Assembly: GCF_963676685.1 (NCBI RefSeq)
Contig: NC_092356.1
Coordinates: forward strand, 41,627,601-41,691,600
Length of the DNA: 64,000 nt
Direction of reading: 5' to 3'
From: Mytilus edulis
Taxonomy: Eukaryota; Mollusca; Bivalvia; Mytilida; Mytilidae
The position numbers and the translations under genes were made by a program. Positions 48,529 to 58,281 of the stretch are shown here, piece by piece. A model generated the notes under the pieces. That model searched no databases and was not told the DNA's origin. It was given only the letters and a program-made list of their open reading frames with translations. Position 1 is the first letter of the stretch, and each line of letters opens with the position of its first letter.

Positions 48529-49130
48529 TATGATTCGAGCGTCACTGATGAGTCTTTTGTAGGCGAAACGCGCGTATGGCGTATATATAAAATTTAGTCC
48601 TGGTATCTATGATGAGTTTATTTAGAAAGTAAAAAATAAATATGATTCATTATGATGGGATGTATGTTTAATTACTGATGTCATACAAACTTTAAAAAAA
48701 AACCGGTTACATGGACACAAATATATTCAATGACTTCAATGTTTCTGTATAAATTTTTTCCCGAAAAATTATAGGATATTTGTAGAAATTTTCATTCAAA
48801 TCCCAAGTTTACTCTTAATTTCTAAGTTCATTTGTAGAAATTGAAAAAATAGTATGCAAAGGAAACAATGAAGCCGAATTTGCTGAAATTTGTTCGATAA
48901 ATATAATAATATGAGACAAGTGTATACACATATTTTTTATTCAATTTTCAGGTACAAATCCCTGTGGTAGCAACAACGGTGGCTGCACTCACTTGTGCTT
49001 ACCGAATCATACGGGAAACCCAGCTTATATCTGCGAATGTCCAGACAAATATGAGAAACAAGGCAACACATGTGTTGAATCCTCCTGATTATAATTTTTA
49101 ATGTATATGCATATTATTCCTATACATAAA
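36679..49130 (+). CDS. secreted LDL-receptor-like YWTD propeller plus EGF protein (whole gene span)
   Basis: Exons: 36679-36733, 41222-41396, 42687-42917, 44869-44990, 47071-47212 and 48952-49130. The first is a signal peptide. The next four give YWTD-type blades ([46 protein letters not shown]), and the last is a six-Cys EGF-like module ([15 protein letters not shown]... [14 protein letters not shown]). Length is about 300 residues, so one propeller. It is probably secreted: there is no clear membrane anchor, although the tail has FLLIIF. Junctions agree in phase except between 44990 (phase 1) and 47071 (phase 0), so a short exon of 3n+2 bases is missing from this model. Members of this family usually bind extracellular ligands; the ligand here is unknown. 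Confidence 0.75.
37135..37290 (-). repeat. dispersed repeat family E in unit C
   Basis: aacattcaaactcatagatc, ctgataacgccatgctcata and aacatagaaaactaaagac match 51805-51985. The 82-codon minus-strand ORF here is repeat-derived. Confidence 0.7.
38520..38610 (-). repeat. dispersed repeat family D/A fragment
   Basis: aatgtggtatgagtgccaat, caactttccatccaagtc and aatttgtaaaagtaaaaca. Confidence 0.6.
38950..39019 (-). repeat. possible tRNA-derived SINE head
   Basis: The minus strand contains GAGTTCGAATCCCG (38963-38976), a good B box, and GGTAGCTAGTTTACC about 25 bases upstream as a weak A-box region. No complete tRNA cloverleaf can be drawn. Confidence 0.35.
39350..39530 (-). repeat. dispersed repeat family C
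   Basis: tactgaactccgaggaaaat, acaactgtcatattcctgac and ggatcaaacctggg are the reverse of the copy at 7840-8060. Confidence 0.7.
39540..39616 (+). repeat. tandem repeat, unit TTTCCTTTTTGAAA
   Basis: Five near-perfect copies of a 14-bp unit. They account for the repeated FKKEISKRK in a minus-strand ORF, which is therefore not a gene. Confidence 0.9.
39995..41138. mobile_element. 1.1-kb element with aggtctttcca inverted ends and ETS-like motifs (intron 1 of the YWTD gene)
   Basis: Left end aattgaaggtctttcca and right end tggaaagacctaatt are inverted, and the right end has its own hairpin. The ACTTCCGG motif occurs about six times at 40110-40375, and a run of GACCTTGACCTTTGACC follows at about 40634. 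No ORF of note. Confidence 0.6.
41222..41396 (+). CDS. YWTD gene exon 2
   Basis: Acceptor gtttttatttatag, donor ATAG|gtgatg, phase 1 to 2. It encodes [13 protein letters not shown], the usual opening of an LDL-receptor propeller, and [15 protein letters not shown], a blade. An upstream in-frame ATG at 41182 would give another hydrophobic start, but that stretch looks like the polypyrimidine tract of the intron. Confidence 0.82.
41932..42080. repeat. partial copy of the 5254-5468 MITE family
   Basis: ccatttattttcataggtac, tttcgtggatatgtgatttc and aatgaattcat follow the same order as the full copies. Confidence 0.5.
42284..42488. repeat. foldback MITE, second copy of the 5254-5468 family
   Basis: Ends tactgtgaattaattta and aaatgaatccacagta are inverted, as are the internal ttttcgtggat and atccacgaaa blocks. 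Lies in intron 2 of the YWTD gene model. Confidence 0.75.
42489..42595 (-). repeat. family C fragment
   Basis: atactgaactcagaggaaaa, cggaaagtcca and aaaacgaatgga match family C in reverse, directly beside the MITE. Confidence 0.6.
42687..42917 (+). CDS. YWTD gene exon 3
   Basis: Acceptor tttattgcag, donor AAAAA|gtatgt. Contains [18 protein letters not shown] and [12 protein letters not shown], a clear YWTD repeat followed by the usual G-T-x-x-K-T-L turn. It joins exons 2 and 4 in phase. Confidence 0.88.
43224..43609. mobile_element. foldback MITE with near-perfect 151-bp arms
   Basis: Arms 43224-43374 and 43459-43609 start gaatatcactggggtaaagc and end with the complement. They differ at only a few positions, which points to recent origin. 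A smaller palindrome (gatgaccgt...acggtcatc) is nested in each arm. Lies in intron 3 of the YWTD gene. Confidence 0.85.
43704..43843. repeat. 140-bp palindromic element with 63-bp arms
   Basis: Arms 43704-43766 and 43781-43843 (gttacatagtgtgctagtga, ... , ggtcagtaaattccatat) are almost perfect complements with a short loop containing gagcgaagctc. The 83-codon ORF over it is not a gene. Confidence 0.85.
44087..44205 (+). repeat. two direct copies of an approximately 70-bp unit
   Basis: tactaaccgtgtatgaaata and tactaaccgtgtatgagata occur about 70 bases apart, each followed by a ccgcc block. Confidence 0.75.
44869..44990 (+). CDS. YWTD gene exon 4
   Basis: Acceptor attcctttcag, donor ATTG|gtaagt. 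[20 protein letters not shown] is a propeller blade. It ends ...GSDMAI plus one base, where family members continue with Asp and a few residues before the next blade. Confidence 0.82.
45830..46090 (-). repeat. dispersed repeat family D
   Basis: gagacatctttccaccaaag, gctttggctcacaccgaaca, cacatcaacaaacgacaaac and caggttcctgacttagga. Confidence 0.75.
46420..46760 (-). repeat. dispersed repeat family D, fuller copy
   Basis: gatgtggtgtgcgttccaat, gagacaactctccatcc, cacaccgaacaacaagctat and catcagattcctgactta. A 102-codon ORF here is repeat-derived. Confidence 0.8.
47071..47212 (+). CDS. YWTD gene exon 5
   Basis: Acceptor aatttcgcag, donor TCAG|gtaagt. [20 protein letters not shown] reads as a blade in phase 0 at the start and phase 1 at the end, joining exon 6 correctly. 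Its start phase does not match exon 4. Confidence 0.75.
47318..47976 (-). mobile_element. second, reverse copy of the GACA-type element (intron after exon 5 of the YWTD gene)
   Basis: Reverse complement of 16867-18115: starts ttttatacggctgccaaaat, has a short GTCT/GTCC tract, then three internal units with tcgcgccgtatctcag and ttggtgatgattcaaaattt. Here the tetranucleotide tract is short and degenerate. Confidence 0.8.
48490..48522 (+). repeat. poly(T) tract
   Basis: About 33 uninterrupted T residues just upstream of the hammerhead-bearing repeat. Confidence 0.95.
48537..48620 (+). ncRNA. repeat carrying a type I hammerhead ribozyme fold
   Basis: Stem I pairs GCGTCA (48539-48544) with TGGCGT (48577-48582). 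The core is CTGATGA (48545-48551), stem II GTC/GGC (48552-48554 and 48562-48564) with a seven-base loop, GAAA (48565-48568), a minimal stem III CGCGCG, then T-A before the predicted cut after 48576. All conserved core bases are present. The short stem III suggests activity as a dimer. It sits in sense orientation in the last intron of the YWTD gene. Confidence 0.7.
48952..49130 (+). CDS. YWTD gene exon 6 (EGF-like, terminal)
   Basis: Acceptor tcaattttcag. Cys spacing in [17 protein letters not shown] and [15 protein letters not shown] fits the EGF-like module after LDL-receptor propellers. After Cys-Val-Glu the frame runs on as [15 protein letters not shown] to TAA at 49128. Confidence 0.85.
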
Positions 49131-49322
49131 AAAAAGTTAAACATTCGAAAGGTTTATTAACACAAACATTCTGGATTCATATATCGATTGATAAATATAC
49201 TTTTTTTTGTCTAGCATGTATACACAACGAATTGGGCTTGAGTATCAGAAACATGTTCAGCCCTGTCTCATATTTTACGCAACAATATGATTACCAATGA
49301 GAAATGTATAAGCCAAGATCAA

Positions 49323-49328
49323 AATAAA
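49323..49328 (+). terminator. candidate polyadenylation signal of the YWTD gene
   Basis: AATAAA about 195 bases after the stop, followed by another at about 49397. Confidence 0.4.
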
Positions 49329-49434
49329 GGCATCAGTAGTATACCAATGTTCGAAATTCATAAATCGATTGAGAAAAAAGCAAATAGATGTAAACAAATA
49401 AAGACCACCGTTTAATAATAAAATTAACATAAAA

Positions 49435-50708
49435 ACTAGAGGCTCTACAGAGCCTGTGTCGCTCACCTTGGTTTATGTAAATATTAAACAAAGGATGCAG
49501 ATGGATTCATGACAAAATTGTGTTTTGGTGATGATGATGTGTTTGTACATCTTTCTTTACTAAATAGTCTTGCTGCTTACAATTATCTCTACCTATAATG
49601 AATTTGGCCCAGTAGTTTCAATGGAAAATGTTAATAAAAATTTACAAATTTTAAGAAAATTGTTAAAACTTGACTATAAAGGACAATAACTTTTTAGGGT
49701 CAATTGATCATTTCGGTCATGTTGACTTATTTGTAAATTTTACTTTGCTGAACATTATTGCTGTTTACAGTTTATCTCTATCTATAATAATATTCAAAAT
49801 AATAAACGAAAACAGCAAAATTTCCTTAAAATTACCGATTCAGGGGCAGCAACCCAATAACGGGTTGTCCGATTCATCTGAAAATTTTGGGGCAGATAGA
49901 TCTTGACCTGATAAACAATTGTACCCTGTCAGATTTGCTTTAAATGCTTTGTTTTTTGGGTTATAAGTCAAAAACTGCATTTTACCCCTTTGTTCTAGTT
50001 TTAGCCGTGGCGGCCATCTTGATTTAATGGCCTGGTAATCGGACACATTTTTTAAACTAGATACCCCAAAGATGATTGTGGCCAAGTTTGGATTAATTTG
50101 GTCCAGTAGATCAGAGGAGAAGATTTTTGTAAAAGATAAGTAAGATTTAAGAAAAATGGTTAAAAATTGACTATAAATGGAAATAACTCCTAAAGGGGTC
50201 AACTGACTATTTCGGTCACGTTGACTTATTTGTAAATCTTACTTTGCTGAACATTATTGCTGTTTACAGTTTATCTCTATCTATATCAATATTCCAGATA
50301 ACAACAAAGAACAGCAAAATTTCCTTAAAATTACCAATTCAGGGGCAGCAACCCAACAACGGGTTTACCGATTCATCTGAAAATTTCAAAGCAGATAGAT
50401 TTTGACCTGATGAACAATTTTACCCCCATGTCAGATTTGCTCTTAATGCTTTGGTTTTTGAGTTATAGGCCAAAAACTGCATTTTACCCATATGTTCTAT
50501 TTTTAGCCATGGCGGCCATCTTGGTTGGTTGGCTGGGTCACCGGACACATTTTTTAAACTAGATACATCAATGATGATTGTGGCCCAGTAGTTTCAGAGG
50601 AGAAGATTTTTGTAAAAGTTAACGACGACGGACGACAGACGACGGACGACGGACGACGGACGCAAAGTGATGGGAAAAGCTCACTTGGCCCTTTGGGCCA
50701 GGTGAGCT
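49435..50708 (+). mobile_element. element of the actagaggctct family, copy 1
   Basis: Starts actagaggctctacagagcc and tcgctcacctt, and ends aaagctcacttggcccttt and gggccaggtgagct. It contains two to three internal units of about 480 bp, each with gtttatctctatctata, acaacgggtt and agaagatttttgtaaaag blocks, and an acgacggacg tract near 50630. Open frames across it are not genes. Confidence 0.8.
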
Positions 50709-50999
50709 TAAAATCAGACCGGATAGTACGCTACAAAAGGAAGATAATTTTTAGAGAGAAACCAGTCATCCAATTTCATAACATTCAATGAAAACTATTC
50801 TCACAGACAGTATCGAACGACGATCACTGGACTACAATTTACCTGCAAAGATCAAGGAAATGAGCAACACCACATCCTTTTCAATTCCTAAATTTGACTC
50901 CAGTTTTTGAATAACTATATACAAGTAAACTCATTAAATTCAACACTTTATCGTTACAATCATACTGCTGGATATTTGATGGGAATGAATAATATTTTG

Positions 51000-51110
51000 T
51001 AATTTTGGAATAGGTACAAGAAGATGTGATATGAGTGCAACTCTCCATCCATGTCACAATTTGTAAAAGAAAACCCCTTATAGGTTAAAGTACACTATTT
51101 AACAAGTCTA
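51000..51110 (-). repeat. dispersed repeat family D fragment
   Basis: gaagatgtgatatgagtg, aactctccatccatgtcaca and ttataggttaaagtaca. Confidence 0.65.
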
Positions 51111-51800
51111 AAGTCGTTCTTTTTGCATACATTGAAAAAAATTTAATTTTGTCTGGAAAGTCAACAAGATTCGATTTTCCCCAATGGTTTAAAATATTGG
51201 TGCATAAAAATATGTTATACAGTTAGCTATATTGGTATTGGCCTAAAGTTACCACAAAAAGTAACAATAAAGAACAGAACGAAATACTTAGTGATTCTTA
51301 GAGACTAATTGACAAACTATATTTCTGGACAGGGACCTGATTTCATAAAAAAATACTGAAAATTGCAGTTTATTTTTCTTCAAAGTTGTTATCATTTTTT
51401 AGAAAGTTTGAGATAACGATGCACTTTTGGTCTCTTTTGGATAAAAAAACATTGTACTAAATTTTCAATAAATCGATGAAAACATCACATCCTGTTCTTT
51501 ACAAGAATACTTTCATATATCCTAGTTTCAATCCTAAGCGGATCTACACCAAATTTAAAGTTGGAAAACGCACCTCTCTGACCAGAGCTATTTTACAGAA
51601 ATATTTTCTTTGGAAAATTTACAACGAAAGTCTGCAACGAAATGTTACTTTTTATAGAGATTTATAATTTAAATCAATATACAAATTACCGCATCGGACT
51701 CCTGAAATTAATAACGTGTCGTTTTCATTTATTTTTATCGATATATTACACAAACTAAAACTATGTGAAAATGACAACGATTGACTATTCAACATCAAAT
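51110..51800. other. no gene seen
   Basis: AT-rich. A 63-codon ORF at 51476-51667 carries no recognisable motif and lacks promoter or splice support. Confidence 0.4.
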
Positions 51801-51804
51801 AAAA

Positions 51805-51985
51805 GAAGGAAGAAAGATACCAGAGGGACAGTCAAACTCACAGATTGAAAATAAACTGACAACGCCATGGCTAAAAATTAAAGAAGACAAACAGACACAT
51901 AACAGTACAGAAGACACAACATAGAAAACTAAAGACTAAGCAACACAAACCCCACCAAAATCTAGGGGTGGTCTCAGGTGCTGAG
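51805..51985 (-). repeat. dispersed repeat family E
   Basis: gataccagagggacagtcaa, ctgacaacgccatggctaaa and acaacatagaaaactaaaga. Confidence 0.75.
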
Positions 51986-52362
51986 ATTCAATAAAGCTAT
52001 CATAGTAACTGTATTCTTCTTACTCAAATAACTATCATTCTTCAGATTTGTTAACAACTATGAGCTTATTAAAAAGCAAACACGATATAAAGTTCGTCGG
52101 GTTGACATCAATTTATATGTCATGTTTTGTTATGTAAGAAGCAACCGTCTTTCCAAGAAATCAAGTGCTGGAATATCATATCAACTATGATATTTATTAA
52201 CCAGATGCAGGCGATGCTGGATTGTTGCTACATATAAATGGAAAGTTCACAATTTGGAAGCTTAAATGATCCTCTTTGTCGTAAACTTTTTTTTTCAACC
52301 CACACTCTTTGCCAATGTCTAGTTAAGACATAAGGCAGACTTAATTGTATCTGTTATATCCT

Positions 52363-54417
52363 TCGTCCGTCGTCGTTAACTTTTACAAAAATCTTCTCCT
52401 CTGAAACTACTGGGCTAAATTAAACCAAACTTGGCCACAATCATCATTGGGTTATCTAGTTTAAAAAAATGTCCAGTAACCCGGCCAACAAACCAAGACG
52501 GCCGCCATGGCTAAAAAAAGAACATAGGGGTAAAATGCAGTTTTTGGCTTATTAAAACCAAAGCAATTAGGACAAATCTGACAGAGTACAATTGTTTATC
52601 AGGTCCAGATTTATCTGCCCTGAAATTTTCAGATGAATCGGACAACCCGTTGTTGGGTTGCTGCCCCTAAAATGGTAATTTTAAGAAAATTTGACTGTTT
52701 TTGGTTATTATCTTGAATATTATTATAGATAGAGATAAACTGTAAACAGCAATAATGTTCAGCAAAGTAAGATTTATAAATAAGTCAACATGTCCGAAAT
52801 GGTCAGTTGACCCCTTTAGGAGTTATTGCCCTTTATAGTCAATTTTTAACCATTTTTCGAAAATCTTAGTAATCTTTTACAAAAATCTTCTCCCCTGAAA
52901 CTACTGGGCCAAATTAATCCAAACTTGTCCACAATCATCATTAGGGTATCTAGTTTAAAAAATGTGTGGCGTGACCCTGCCAACCAAACAAGATGGCCGC
53001 CATGGCTAAAAATGAAACAGAGTGGTAAAATGTAGATTTGGCTTATAACTCTAAAACCAAAGCATTTAGAGCAAATCTGACATAAATATAAAATTGTTTA
53101 TCAGGTCAAGATCTATCTGGCCTGAAATTTTCAGATGAATCGGACATCCCGTTGTTGGGTTGCTGCCCCTAAAATGGTAATTTTAAGGAAATTTTACTGT
53201 TTTTGGTTATTATCTTGAATATTATTATAGATAGAGATAAACTGTAAACAGCAATAATGTTCAGCAAAGTAAGATTTACAAATAATTCAAGTGACCGAAA
53301 TGGTCAGTTGACCCCTTTAGGAGTTATTGCCCTTTATTGTCAATTTTTAACCATTTTTGGTAAATCTTGGTTATCATTTACAAAAATCTTCTCCTCTGAA
53401 ACTACTGGGCCAAATTAATCCAAACTTGGCCACAATCATCTTTTGGGCATCTAGTTTAAAAAATGTTACCTGTGACCCGGCCATCAAATCAAGATGGCCG
53501 CCACAGCTAAAAATAGAACATAGGGGTAAAATGGAGTTTTTGGCTTATAACTCAAAAACCAAACCATTTAGAGCAAATCTGACATGGGGTAAAAGTATAT
53601 ATCAGGTCAAGATCTATCTGCCCTGAAATTTTCAGATGAATCAGACAACCTGTTGTTTGGTTGCTGCCCCTGAATCGGTAATTTTAAGGAAATTTTGCTG
53701 TTTTCGGATGTTATCTTGAATATTATTATAGATAGAGATAAACTGTTAACAGCAATAATGTTCAGCAAAGTAAGATTTACAAATAAATCAACATGAACTA
53801 TTTTTAAAATTGTGTCCGGTGACCCGGCCAACCAACCAAGATGGCCGCCATGGCTAAAAAATAGAACATAGGGGTAAAATGCAGTTTTTAGCTTATTACT
53901 CAAAAACCAAAGCATTTAGAGCAAATCTGACATGAGGTTAAATGGTTTATCAGGTCAAGATCTATCTGCCCTGAAATTTTCAGATGAATCAGACAACCCA
54001 TTGTTGGGTTGCTGCCCCTGAATTGGTAATCTTATGGAAATTTCGCTGTTTTTGGTTATAATCTTGAATATTATTATAGATAGAGATAAACTATAAACAG
54101 TAATAATGTACAGCAAAGTAAAACCTAAATAAGTCATCATGACCAAAAAGCTAAATTGACCCCTTAAGGAGTTATTGCCCTTTATAGTCAATTTTTAACA
54201 ATTTAAAATTTGTAAATTTTCACTAACATTATCTACTGTAACTACTGGGCCAAGTTCATTATAGAGATAATTGCAAGCAGCAAGAATGTTCAGTAAAGTA
54301 AAATCTGCAAACATATCACCATCACAAAAACACAATTTTGTTATGAATCCATCTGTGTCCTTTGTTAAGTATTCACATAGCCCAAGGTGAGCGACAGGCT
54401 CTTTAGAGCCTCTAGTT
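52363..54417 (-). mobile_element. element of the actagaggctct family, copy 2 (reverse)
   Basis: Reverse complement of copy 1 with about four internal units (the aaaatcttctcctctgaaac block near 52388, 52882 and 53386, plus a partial unit near 53800). It lacks the ggtgagct terminus at the left and ends gagcctctagtt. Confidence 0.8.
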
Positions 54418-54629
54418 TACATGTTCGGTAGGAAAGATGGGTTCAACAAGGTCCCAAAAACTGTGAATATTTTAATGAGAGCACATCATCGTTTTAGTGG
54501 AATGTAAAGTTAAAGGATAATGTGAGCTTCTTTTCATTCTTCCTTATCAGCTCTTGTATAATGTCGGCCTTATATGAATAAAGGAACAAATAGGCTAGAT
54601 GCTAGAATTGTCCTTTAACTTTACATTTA

Positions 54630-54840
54630 AAAAGTAAAAAAACAAAAATACAGAAATCAAAGTAAAATTCATATCGGAAAGTCCTTTTTTTAATGACAAA
54701 AGCTGCAACTCTTCAAACGAATGGAAAACAACTGTCACACTCTTGACTTGGAACAGGCATTTTCTAATGTAAAAAATGGTGGATTAAACCTGGTTATATA
54801 GATAGCTAAACCTCTCACTTTTATGACAGTCTTATACAAT
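54630..54840 (-). repeat. dispersed repeat family C
   Basis: atatcggaaagtcctttt, cgaatggaaaacaactgtca, gtggattaaacctggtta and taaacctctcacttttatga. Confidence 0.75.
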
Positions 54841-54864
54841 TCCATGATATTGATAACAACCCAG

Positions 54865-55410
54865 CAAACACACAACATTTAAAAAACATTTTTCAAATGT
54901 CATATGGACGTCTCTCACAAAACATTTCAATAAGATATCATTTAAACATTAAAAAAAATTTATTTTATTGTTTTTGAAATGTTTTATTTTTAACATTTAA
55001 GTAAAATGTTTTTATAACATTGACGAAATATTATTTGCTAATGTCTTTTGTTCATGTTCTCGAACATTGTTCAAAAATATCCTGTAGATATTTTTTTAAT
55101 ATAGATAAATAATATTTTCTTCAATCGGTAATTTATATTATTACAACATTTAAAGTAAATATTTTCCAAATATCCCAAAAACATTCTGCAAAAAATGTTT
55201 TACAGAAAATATAGTTTTGCTATTTGCATAAAATGTTTGTTAAAGTAAAATTAAAATGTTTTACATAAAACATCTGAAAAACATCAGCTAAATGTTTTCT
55301 GTAAATTATTTTGACATGCACATTTTTTAATAGTCTTACTGATATTTTATTCAATATTTTACGGATATAAGAATAACATTTTATTTAAACTTTATTCAAA
55401 ACCCCACACA
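54865..55410. repeat. element rich in short acattt/aaatgt motifs
   Basis: Begins acccagcaaacacacaacat and then repeats aacatttt/aaaatgttt words many times in both orientations. It is probably a non-autonomous element. Boundaries are approximate. Confidence 0.45.
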
Positions 55411-56104
55411 CATCGTTTTGTGGAATTAGCTCGTTTTTTTTCAGGATATAAGATATAGTACTACATTTCATCAATATCATGCCAAGCAAGATACATGTAC
55501 TATACCAGTGTAATTCTTGAATGATATGTGGAAGGAGTCAGATTTGTTTTCTTCTTATATCAACATTTAAAAGATTCAAGGTTAAATTAATCAATAATGT
55601 ATTAATAAACAATTATCTTTCTTTAATGTTTTCGTTTTTTTATTTCGTTTGTGTATATTTTAGAAATTAAAAGACATGAAAACTGGTAACTGTAGTAATT
55701 CCATTTTCGTATCGTTTATATGCATTACGGAAACCCGATCTTTTCCGGAATCGACTTTTGTTTTATAACTGGAAATGATATTGAACTTGAATTTTGAAAC
55801 GAAGAGGTCAGAACATCAACAAAAAGAGTAAAGAAAATTGTTTGTTACGCGATATATGCTCACTTGGTAAGAATGATTAATCTTTTAAGATTTCTATCAT
55901 AATCGGAACCAATACATCTGTTTCTAGAGGTGCGTTTCAAGGTTTTGAAAAGGGGGGCCTGCCCAAGGCAAGCAATCGTTTGGTCCTTAGATACATGTAA
56001 ATAGTCTATGCATTAACTTATATGTAGCTCCATAGGGGGTGTCTATGCCCTAAATCCGCCAATGTTTCAGCATTCATGTACACAAATTCTAAAAATAATG
56101 ATAT

Positions 56105-56275
56105 GTGGTTTGTTTGTACACTTGTTTTTATCCATGGGAAGACCCACTATCCACGTATATTGACAGGCACTTGTTTCTATCTATGGGAAGATCCACTATC
56201 ACGTATATATAACGAGTCTATACGTTGATGGTGGCACACTGGGTCTTCAGATGGATAGAAACAAGTGCATTTGGT
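56105..56275. repeat. direct plus inverted repeat cluster
   Basis: cacttgtttttatccatggg and cacttgtttctatctatggg are direct copies about 54 bases apart. A third block, gatggatagaaacaagtg, is inverted at about 56250. Confidence 0.65.
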
Positions 56276-56404
56276 TTTATGCCAATACACCTTATCGCTA
56301 ATCGTCCGTCATTACTGGCCATGGACATCACAAAAGTTCCCGTCAAATGTTGACATCATAATAGAAAATATTTGACACACATTATTGTTATTTTTCCCTT
56401 ACTA

Positions 56405-56415
56405 CTGAACATCAC
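56405..56415 (+). repeat. target-site duplication, left
   Basis: ctgaacatcac, repeated exactly at 60021-60031, just after the retrotransposon. Confidence 0.75.
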
Positions 56416-57069
56416 GTGTGCTGGTGGTTGTACCACAGGATTGTGCATGCGTCTAGTGTGGTAGAGCCATAGGCTTTTTATCACCGCTGGCTAGCCTGCT
56501 TGCAGGTGAAAAAGAAAGCCGAGTGAGTAAGTCTTCCTGCCAGTACATAGCCTCTGCATTATTCAAGACTTCTGCAATGCCTCCACGCGACGCACACGGT
56601 AACTAGGGTCTAGTACCCTAGGCATAATTGTAGAGGATCTCGGAGTAGCAAGGACCCCAGAGATGCAGTGTGTAGGCCCACCGGCGTGTGGACATGCCCT
56701 TGCACTCATCAACCTTGCCCCAGCTATGGGTAAATAGTTGGCCAGATGAGGGTCGCTAGCCTTGGTTAGTAACTCATCTATGAGAGTAAACTCTAACTAA
56801 ACCGGGTAGATCACAAGTCGATAGCCAGGGTAGGCAACTGATCTATAGCACAGGAAACTAGATGAAAAACCCCTGGTCCTCCTAGTTGGGGGTTAAGCAT
56901 GAGGCTAATAACCTCATCTTGTAAAAAGACTATTATTACAGAAATCAACGCAAGAAATCAAATTACAGCTGGAAACCTTGAGGCGACGAGTTACTTAAAT
57001 ACAAGTAACGATATGAATGCTTAAGGAGAAAGCCCGCAAAGGGAGGCCTTAAGCAGGAATCGTTACCTC

Positions 57070-58281
57070 ATGGATCCAAAGAAAACCATAAAGGTTGGTA
57101 CCTGGAATGTAAGAACAATGTACCAGGTATCAAAAACGGCGCAAGTCATTAAAGAGATGGACAGATACAACATAGCCATCATGGGAATAGGTGAGTGTAG
57201 ATGGACAGGATCTGGGAAAACTGTCTCAATCAACCACACCATCATCTTCTCTGGAAGAGCTGATGACCAACATAAAGAAGGAGTTGGGCTGATCATGAAC
57301 AAAGAAAGTGCTAAAAGCTTAATAGAATGGGAGCCAATAAATGAAAGACTCATAAAAGCTCGCTTCAATTCCACCTATGCAAAGACCACAATAATCCAAT
57401 GTTACTCACCCACAAATGATGCAGAAGATGAAGTGAAAGATGCTTATTATGAAGCTTTACAAACACAGATAGTCAAAACACCTCAACATGATGTCCTTCT
57501 GATAATTGGTGATCAGAATGCCAAGGTTGGTAATGATAACAGCCAACATGAACGATCAATGGGCAGAGAAGGGCTTGGAATCATGAATGAAAATGGAGAA
57601 AGACTAGCTGACTTTTGCTCAACAAATGGGCTTGTTATTGGAGGTACCTTGTTCAAACACAAAGGCATACACAAAATAACATGGAACTCACCAAACAACC
57701 GTGACAAAAATCAGATAGACCATGTTATAATAAACGGCAAATGGAGAAGATCACTTCTTGATACAAGATCATATAGTGAAGCTGATGTAAATAGTGACCA
57801 TCATCTAATAATATCAAAAGTACGACTCAAATTGAAGAAGGCAGAAAGTATGATAAGAACATGTAGAAAGATCATAGATACAAAACAACTTTATGATGCA
57901 GAAGTTAAAAAGAAATTTTGCATCGAACTTAAGAACAGGTTAAAAGCATTAGAAGATCTCAGTCAGATGGAAGAAATTGATCTAGAAAATAAGTGGGAAA
58001 ACATCAAACAAGTCTACCAAGAGACCGCTGAGAAAACAATTGTATTTCGTAGAAAGAACGATAAACAATGGCTAACACAAGACACCTGGACAATAATTGA
58101 TGAGAGACGAAAGATTAAAGAAAAAGTCCTTAACACCAAGTCACTTAGACTAAAAGAACAGCTGCAGAAAGAATATAACCAAAAAAATAAAGAGGTGAAA
58201 AGATCAGCAAGAAAGGATAAAAGAAATTTCATCGAGACACGTGCCGAAGAAGCAGAAAAGGCAGCAAAAAAAACAAGGTGA
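57070..58281 (+). CDS. retrotransposon apurinic-type endonuclease part (frameshifted end)
   Basis: Starts MDPKKTIKVGTWNVRTMYQV; later motifs are GIGECRW, GDQNAKVG and NSDHHLI, supplying the Asn, Glu, Asp and His positions of an APE-like endonuclease that nicks target DNA. This is the domain found in proteins annotated craniofacial development protein 2-like, which derive from RTE elements. The frame is lost in an A8 run near 58270, and translation ends at TGA 58279. Confidence 0.9.
   Translation: MDPKKTIKVGTWNVRTMYQVSKTAQVIKEMDRYNIAIMGIGECRWTGSGKTVSINHTIIFSGRADDQHKEGVGLIMNKESAKSLIEWEPINERLIKARFNSTYAKTTIIQCYSPTNDAEDEVKDAYYEALQTQIVKTPQHDVLLIIGDQNAKVGNDNSQHERSMGREGLGIMNENGERLADFCSTNGLVIGGTLFKHKGIHKITWNSPNNRDKNQIDHVIINGKWRRSLLDTRSYSEADVNSDHHLIISKVRLKLKKAESMIRTCRKIIDTKQLYDAEVKKKFCIELKNRLKALEDLSQMEEIDLENKWENIKQVYQETAEKTIVFRRKNDKQWLTQDTWTIIDERRKIKEKVLNTKSLRLKEQLQKEYNQKNKEVKRSARKDKRNFIETRAEEAEKAAKKTR

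Noticed and set aside
49670..54191. Several ORFs of 78-120 codons on both strands
   Set aside because: All fall in the two copies of the actagaggctct element and repeat the same segment in shifted frames.
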